Shown: one piece after another, positions 59,706-64,000 of the stretch
How positions within the stretch are numbered: the stretch's first letter is position 1
Layout of the letters: each line of letters begins with the position of its first letter
Source: Fundicoccus_A sp052115865
Lineage (GTDB): Bacteria; Bacillota; Bacilli; Lactobacillales; Aerococcaceae
Reading direction: 5' to 3'
DNA: 64,000 nucleotides
NCBI RefSeq assembly: GCF_052115865.1
Contig: NZ_JBQKME010000005.1
Location: forward strand, 62,001 to 126,000
The notes under the pieces: model-generated
What the model was told of the DNA's origin: nothing
The model's database searches: none
Seen by the model: the letters and a program-made list of their open reading frames with translations, nothing else
Translations under genes and position numbers: made by a program

Positions 59706-61340
59706 ATGAAAAAATTTATTGTATCGCTATTAACAATCGTCTTGATGTTAAATAGTTTATCACTATCAACGATTGCAACGGCTCAAGAAACACCTGAGAT
59801 TAATCCAAGTGTAGAACAAACCTTGAATATCATGACTATAGGTGAATTAGCTACATTAGATAGTGCAGTTTATAATGATACACCAAGTTCAGATATGATT
59901 GGACAAGTTTTTGAAGGACTGTTTCGTATCGTTGATGGAACTGAAGTAGAGTTAGGTCAAGCTGAAAACTATGAAGTTAGCGAAGATGGATTAGTTTATA
60001 CCTTTACTTTACGTGACGGCTTAGTATGGAGTGACGGCAATCCGATTACAGCTAACGACTATGTGTATTCTTATCAACGTCTAGTTGATCCAAATGGTTT
60101 AGCTTCAGCACAATCCGTTGAAATCTTTAAGAATGCAGCTGCTATCCGTAATGGTGAAATGGAATTAGAAGAAGTTGGTGTTGTTGCATTAGATGACACA
60201 ACGCTTGAAATTACTTTAGAATATCCAGCGCCTTATTTACCTAAATTGTTAACAGGTAGCCGTTTTATGCCGGTACAACAAGCAAAAGTTGAAGAGTTAG
60301 GCGATAGCTATGGTACTTCGACAGAAAATATTGCCATGAATGGACCGTTCTTAATTGAAGGTTGGTCTGGAACTGAATTAGAATGGACTTTAGTGAAAAA
60401 CCCTAATTATTGGGATGCAGAAAATGTGTACTTAGAGAATGTGCGTGTTTCAGTTGTTAAAGAAACAGGTACAGGTGCAGATTTATTTGATGCAGGCGAA
60501 TTAGATTACGCAATTCTTTCTGATCAATTTGTACAACAATATGAAGGCTCAGAAGTTTTCCATTCACAACCAAAAGCAACCATCGGACACTTAATGTTTA
60601 ACGTGACTCGTGAAACAACAGGAAACGCTGCTTTACGTCGTGCAATCGCACAAGCTTTTGACAAAGAATTGTATGCCACTTCAGTGATTCGTGATGGTTC
60701 AACGCCTCTAAACGGTTTTGTACCAGCTGATTTCGATGTTAATGAAGATGGGGTTGACTTTAGAGAAGAAGCAGGAGAAGTTTTACCGTATAACGTTGAA
60801 GCAGCTCAAGCAGATTGGGAACAAGCTAAAGAAGAATTAGGTATGGATACCATTGAAATTGAATTATTAGTTTCAGATGTGGATTTATCTGGAAGAACAG
60901 CTGAGTATTTACAAGCTCAATTAATGGAAAACTTACCAGGCTTAACGATCACAATTCGTCAAGTACCATTAAATAACCGCTTAGAGTTCCAACGTGCTTT
61001 AGATTATGACTTCTTCTACGGTACTTGGGCACCAGATTATCAAGATGCGATTAACTTTATGGAACAGTTGATTACAGATGGTGGTATTAACTTTGCTGAT
61101 TATTCTAATGAAGAAGTGGATAACTTAGTTAACCAAGCTCGTAATGAATATGCAACAGATTCTGTAAAACGCCGTGAAGCGTTAATTGAAGCTGAAAGAA
61201 TTGCCATTGGTGAAGATGCTGTTGCACCTGTAGTTTATCAAGCTGCGACTGCTTACTTATTAAACCCATCTGTTCAAAACTTACAAATTTTACCATTCTC
61301 GAGAACATTGAACTTGAGAACAACTTATATTTCTGAATAA
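59706..61340 (+). CDS. oppA: Oligopeptide ABC transporter substrate-binding protein, non-lipoprotein form
   Basis: A 544-residue OppA-family (SBP_bac_5) protein that would deliver peptides to OppBCDF. Family segments are DTPSSDMIGQVFEGLFR near residue 59, YTFTLRDGLVWSDGNPITANDYVYSYQRL (in part) near 99 and FYGTWAPDYQDAINFM near 436. The N-terminus MKKFIVSLLTIVLMLNSL is a signal peptide, but there is no lipobox Cys. The core runs into STIATA with a likely signal peptidase I cut before QE. No cysteine is seen in the region, so membrane anchoring by lipid is not possible as read. AAGGAGG precedes the start. A strong stem separates it from oppB. Confidence 0.88.
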   Translation: MKKFIVSLLTIVLMLNSLSLSTIATAQETPEINPSVEQTLNIMTIGELATLDSAVYNDTPSSDMIGQVFEGLFRIVDGTEVELGQAENYEVSEDGLVYTFTLRDGLVWSDGNPITANDYVYSYQRLVDPNGLASAQSVEIFKNAAAIRNGEMELEEVGVVALDDTTLEITLEYPAPYLPKLLTGSRFMPVQQAKVEELGDSYGTSTENIAMNGPFLIEGWSGTELEWTLVKNPNYWDAENVYLENVRVSVVKETGTGADLFDAGELDYAILSDQFVQQYEGSEVFHSQPKATIGHLMFNVTRETTGNAALRRAIAQAFDKELYATSVIRDGSTPLNGFVPADFDVNEDGVDFREEAGEVLPYNVEAAQADWEQAKEELGMDTIEIELLVSDVDLSGRTAEYLQAQLMENLPGLTITIRQVPLNNRLEFQRALDYDFFYGTWAPDYQDAINFMEQLITDGGINFADYSNEEVDNLVNQARNEYATDSVKRREALIEAERIAIGEDAVAPVVYQAATAYLLNPSVQNLQILPFSRTLNLRTTYISE

Positions 61341-61376
61341 ATATCTGTTTAATGAACAAGTGAGTCATCATATTTA

Positions 61377-61425
61377 TAGCTTTCAATTCGTAACTGAATC
61401 GTTATGAATTGAAAGCTATTTTACA
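61377..61425 (+). terminator. Stem-loop between oppA and oppB
   Basis: ATAGCTTTCAATTC and GAATTGAAAGCTAT form a perfect 14-bp stem, and the loop can extend it by TAAC / GTTA. The T run is short (TTTTA), so partial termination is plausible and would keep oppA transcript in excess over the permease. Confidence 0.7.
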
Positions 61426-61534
61426 TCTTAATCAAATTAAGAGCTATAATGTATAGTAATAGCAATATCAGCATGCTTGAATTATAATGATTAGAAGTCT
61501 AAGAATATCAAGAGTTATAGAAAGTGGTGAGTAT

Positions 61535-62476
61535 ATGCAATCATATGCACGATATTTAGGTCGTAGAATTATTTATATGATTTTAACCTTATTTATTATT
61601 ATTAGTGTGACCTTTTTATTATTGCAATTTTTACCTGGAACACCGTTTGCAAATCAGGATTTATTAACTGAAACACAATTACGCTTATTAAATGAAAAAT
61701 ATGGTCTCAGTGATCCTATTTTTGTTCAATATCTAAATTATCTAAAAAATATTTTAAAAGGTGATTTTGGTATTTCTTTTCAGTTTAATAATTTACCAGT
61801 AGGTCAAATTATTGCGGATAGGGCAGGTCCTTCATTCCAACTGGGAATTCAAGCAATGGTTTTGGGAACGAGTGTTGGCGTCATTTTAGGTATCCTTTCG
61901 GCCGTTTATCAAAATACTTGGATTGACTATTTTACGTCTGTTTTTGCGATTGGTGGTCGATCCGTTCCTAACTTTGTTTTTGCGGTTGTTCTACAATTTA
62001 TTTTTGCGGTTTGGCTTGGGACATTACCCATTGCTTTTTGGAGAGATGGTTTTAGGTCCACGATATTACCAACGCTGGCTTTATCAATTTCACCAATGGC
62101 TGAAGCGGCACGTTTTGTTCGTACTGAGATGATTGAAGTTTTAAGTAGCGATTATATTGAGCTGGCTAATGCGAAAGGTTTAGCGGAATTTTATGTGATA
62201 TTTAAACATGCATTAAGAAATGCTATCATCCCTTTACTAACGATTTTGGGGCCAATTACAGCTAATTTAATGACTGGATCATTGGTCGTTGAACAAATAT
62301 TTTCAATTCCTGGTATTGGGGAGCAATTTACCAAATCAATTTTAGTTAATGATTATCCAACTATTATGGGGATTACTATTATGTATTCCGTTATCCTAGT
62401 AGTACTAATTTTAATAGGTGACATTTTATATGGAATGATTGACCCTAGAATGAGATTGACGAAAGGAGGAAATTAG
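61535..62476 (+). CDS. oppB: Oligopeptide ABC transporter permease OppB
   Basis: A 313-residue inner-membrane permease with six helices. The first helix (IIYMILTLFIIISVTFLLLQF) is followed by the family segment LPGTPF. The EAA loop is EFYVIFKHALRNAIIPLLTILG near residue 220, and QIFSIPGIGEQF lies near 255. I place the start at ATG 61535 behind AAAGTGGTGAG; an in-frame ATG at 61487 would add 16 residues but has no site. It is followed by oppC with one base between. Confidence 0.92.
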   Translation: MQSYARYLGRRIIYMILTLFIIISVTFLLLQFLPGTPFANQDLLTETQLRLLNEKYGLSDPIFVQYLNYLKNILKGDFGISFQFNNLPVGQIIADRAGPSFQLGIQAMVLGTSVGVILGILSAVYQNTWIDYFTSVFAIGGRSVPNFVFAVVLQFIFAVWLGTLPIAFWRDGFRSTILPTLALSISPMAEAARFVRTEMIEVLSSDYIELANAKGLAEFYVIFKHALRNAIIPLLTILGPITANLMTGSLVVEQIFSIPGIGEQFTKSILVNDYPTIMGITIMYSVILVVLILIGDILYGMIDPRMRLTKGGN

Positions 62477-62477
62477 A

Positions 62478-63548
62478 ATGTCAACTGAGCTATATCCTTC
62501 AGAATATAATGAAAAACAATTACTTGAACTTGGGACAATGGATGATGCTTTATTTCAACCAAAAATAATCATCGATTCTGATGAAAATGAAAAGATTTCG
62601 ACACCATCGCTAAACTTTTTTCAAGATGCTTGGCGGCGGTTGAAAAAAAATAAAGCGGCTATGATTTCATTGTTGGTGGCAATCATTATTATCGTAGTTG
62701 CTATAGCGGCTCCTCTTTTAACGCCACATTCACCTTTTAAACAAAACCCTAGTTTTTCGAACCTTCCTCCTAAAATTCCAGGATTAGAGAGTTTTTCTTG
62801 GTTTGATGGTAAGAGTGTTAATCGTGGAGGTACTTTGGTAGATAGCTATGAGATGGCGGGGGTTCCTGAAGATGTCTATTTTTATTTAGGGACAGATAGT
62901 TTAGGAAGAGACTTGTTATCAAGAATTCTTTACGGAACAAGAATTTCATTATTAGTAGCATTTGTTGCGGTATTTATTAATTTAGTATTTGGGATTATTT
63001 ATGGACTGATTTCCGGTTGGGTTGGAGGTAAGCTTGATACCTTTATGCAACGGATTTTAGAAATTTTGTCAGGAATTCCGAACTTAGTGATTGTTGTATT
63101 AATGTTATTAGTCTTAAAACCTGGGATTACTTCTATTATCATTACCATTGCACTGACATCTTGGATAAATATGTCACGTGTTGTTCGAGCACAAACGATT
63201 CGTCTAAAGCAACAAGAATATGTGTTAGCTGCTCGTGTATTAGGTCAATCGACTTTTAAAATTATGTTTACGCATCTATTGCCAAATATGCTGGGAATTA
63301 TCATTGTTCAAGTAATGTTTGCGATTCCTTCAGCGATCTTTTTTGAAGCTTTTTTAAGCTTTATTGGGATTGGAATTCCAGCTCCGAATGCTTCATTGGG
63401 AACCTTGTTAAATGATGGTTATCAAACTTTCCGCTTTTTACCGCATTTAATGTGGTATCCTGCAATAATGATTTCATTAATCATGTTGTCATTTAACTTG
63501 TTGGCTGACGGATTACGTGATGCGTTTGACCCGAAAATGAAAGAGTAG
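62478..63548 (+). CDS. oppC: Oligopeptide ABC transporter permease OppC
   Basis: A 356-residue permease partner of OppB with an N-terminal cytoplasmic segment (FFQDAWRRLKKNKAAMISL near residue 47) and an OppC_N helix near 63-82. A periplasm-side region contains YFYLGTDSLGRDLLSRILYGTR (quoted in part). Five more helices follow, with the EAA loop VLAARVLGQSTFKIMFTHLLPNM (in part) near 250. AAAGGAGG lies in the end of oppB. The gene ends 11 bases before oppD. Confidence 0.92.
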   Translation: MSTELYPSEYNEKQLLELGTMDDALFQPKIIIDSDENEKISTPSLNFFQDAWRRLKKNKAAMISLLVAIIIIVVAIAAPLLTPHSPFKQNPSFSNLPPKIPGLESFSWFDGKSVNRGGTLVDSYEMAGVPEDVYFYLGTDSLGRDLLSRILYGTRISLLVAFVAVFINLVFGIIYGLISGWVGGKLDTFMQRILEILSGIPNLVIVVLMLLVLKPGITSIIITIALTSWINMSRVVRAQTIRLKQQEYVLAARVLGQSTFKIMFTHLLPNMLGIIIVQVMFAIPSAIFFEAFLSFIGIGIPAPNASLGTLLNDGYQTFRFLPHLMWYPAIMISLIMLSFNLLADGLRDAFDPKMKE

Positions 63549-63559
63549 GCGGTGAATTA

Positions 63560-64000
63560 TGGAAAAACCAATTATTTCAGTCCGTAATCTCGAAATTAGT
63601 TTTGACACCTTTGCTGGAGTCGTACAAGCGATTAGAGGCGTGAGTTATGATTTGCATCGCGGTGAAACTTTGGCAATCGTAGGTGAATCTGGTTCTGGAA
63701 AGACAGTTTCTTCAAAAGCTATTATGGGCTTATTAAGTAAAAATGCAAAAGTTGAAAATGGAAATATTTATTATAATGGTGAAACTGACTTATTAAAGTT
63801 AAGTGAAAGAGAGATGCGATCTTACCGTGGAACAAAAATAGCCATGATATTCCAAGATCCGATGACATCTTTGAATCCTACTTTAACTATAGGACGTCAA
63901 ATCGAAGAAGTCCTACGCATTAAAAGGAATTTTTCAAGACTGGATGCGCATGCAGAAGCGATTAATTTACTCACTTTATGTGGGATTCCTAATCCTGCCG
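63560..64000 (+). CDS. oppD: Oligopeptide ABC transporter ATPase OppD, N-terminal part (3' end outside window)
   Basis: The first 147 codons of a dipeptide/oligopeptide import ATPase, open to the end of the window. The sequence starts MEKPIISVRNLEISFDTFAG, then RGVSYDLHRGETLAIVGESGSGKTVSSKAIM (in part) with Walker A near residues 42-49, and AMIFQDPMTSLNPTLTIGRQI with the Q-loop near 96-116. The ATG has GGCGGTGA upstream. Signature, Walker B and the C-terminal oligopeptide domain lie beyond the window, as would oppF. Confidence 0.93.

Overview
The window is a gene-dense stretch of a low-GC Gram-positive chromosome. It suggests a member of the Lactobacillales, perhaps Aerococcaceae or Carnobacteriaceae. 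The reasons are the FabT-fabH-acpP-fabK-fabD-fabG-fabF-accB-fabZ-accC-accD-accA order, the comG operon, rpoY-rnjA, the rarA/6S RNA/cysteine desulfurase/DUF1831/mnmA neighbourhood, and strong AGGAG ribosome binding sites. The genus cannot be fixed from the sequence alone. Most of the window is core genome; the accessory material is small and partly decayed.

Layout. 0-5.4 kb: 3' end of enolase, a PHP phosphatase, a broken secreted-protein gene, acetate kinase and a lone pyrR. 5.4-13.6 kb: a small membrane protein, 6S RNA (bsrA/ssrS type, minus strand), rarA with a LexA-like box in its promoter, a 42-bp tandem repeat array, the tRNA thiolation pair (cysteine desulfurase, mnmA) with a DUF1831 gene, then secG-rnr-smpB. 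13.6-18.0 kb: a complete minus-strand comG operon for the competence pilus, ending in an unusually long comGG-like gene. 18.2-22.2 kb: rpoY-rnjA, an M24 peptidase, an Asp23-family gene and nusB. 22.2-25.5 kb: remains of a lactococcin-972-type bacteriocin locus (a deleted, frameshifted peptide gene, an intact permease and a broken ATPase). 25.6-29.4 kb: a heterodimeric ABC multidrug-type exporter behind a 5' leader of about 210 nt. 29.4-36.6 kb: a repeat element, nnrD, an alkD-like glycosylase, a LytTR regulator with a minimal GHKL kinase, and a second ABC exporter pair preceded by LytTR-type direct repeats. 36.7-47.3 kb: a secreted DUF1002 protein, then xseA-xseB-ispA-tlyA-recN, a glycerophosphodiesterase, miaA-hflX and def. 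47.3-48.2 kb: tRNA-Arg(UCU), a second copy of the repeat element and a compact structured RNA with its own promoter and terminator. 48.2-59.4 kb: gdhA and the full type II fatty-acid synthesis/acetyl-CoA carboxylase operon under a double FabT operator. 59.6-64 kb: oppA-oppB-oppC and the start of oppD.

How the parts work together. The fab/acc operon is a self-contained pathway from acetyl-CoA to acyl-ACP with its repressor in first position. The LytTR pair very likely controls the ABC exporter just downstream, because two half-sites lie 21 bp apart between a terminator and that gene. Three intergenic arrays share an exact 42-bp period. Two of them also share a terminator module, which makes them candidates for a lineage-specific composite repeat. 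I see no phage, insertion sequence, CRISPR array or clearly new defence system. The strongest leads for something undescribed are the 42-bp arrays and the structured RNA upstream of gdhA.
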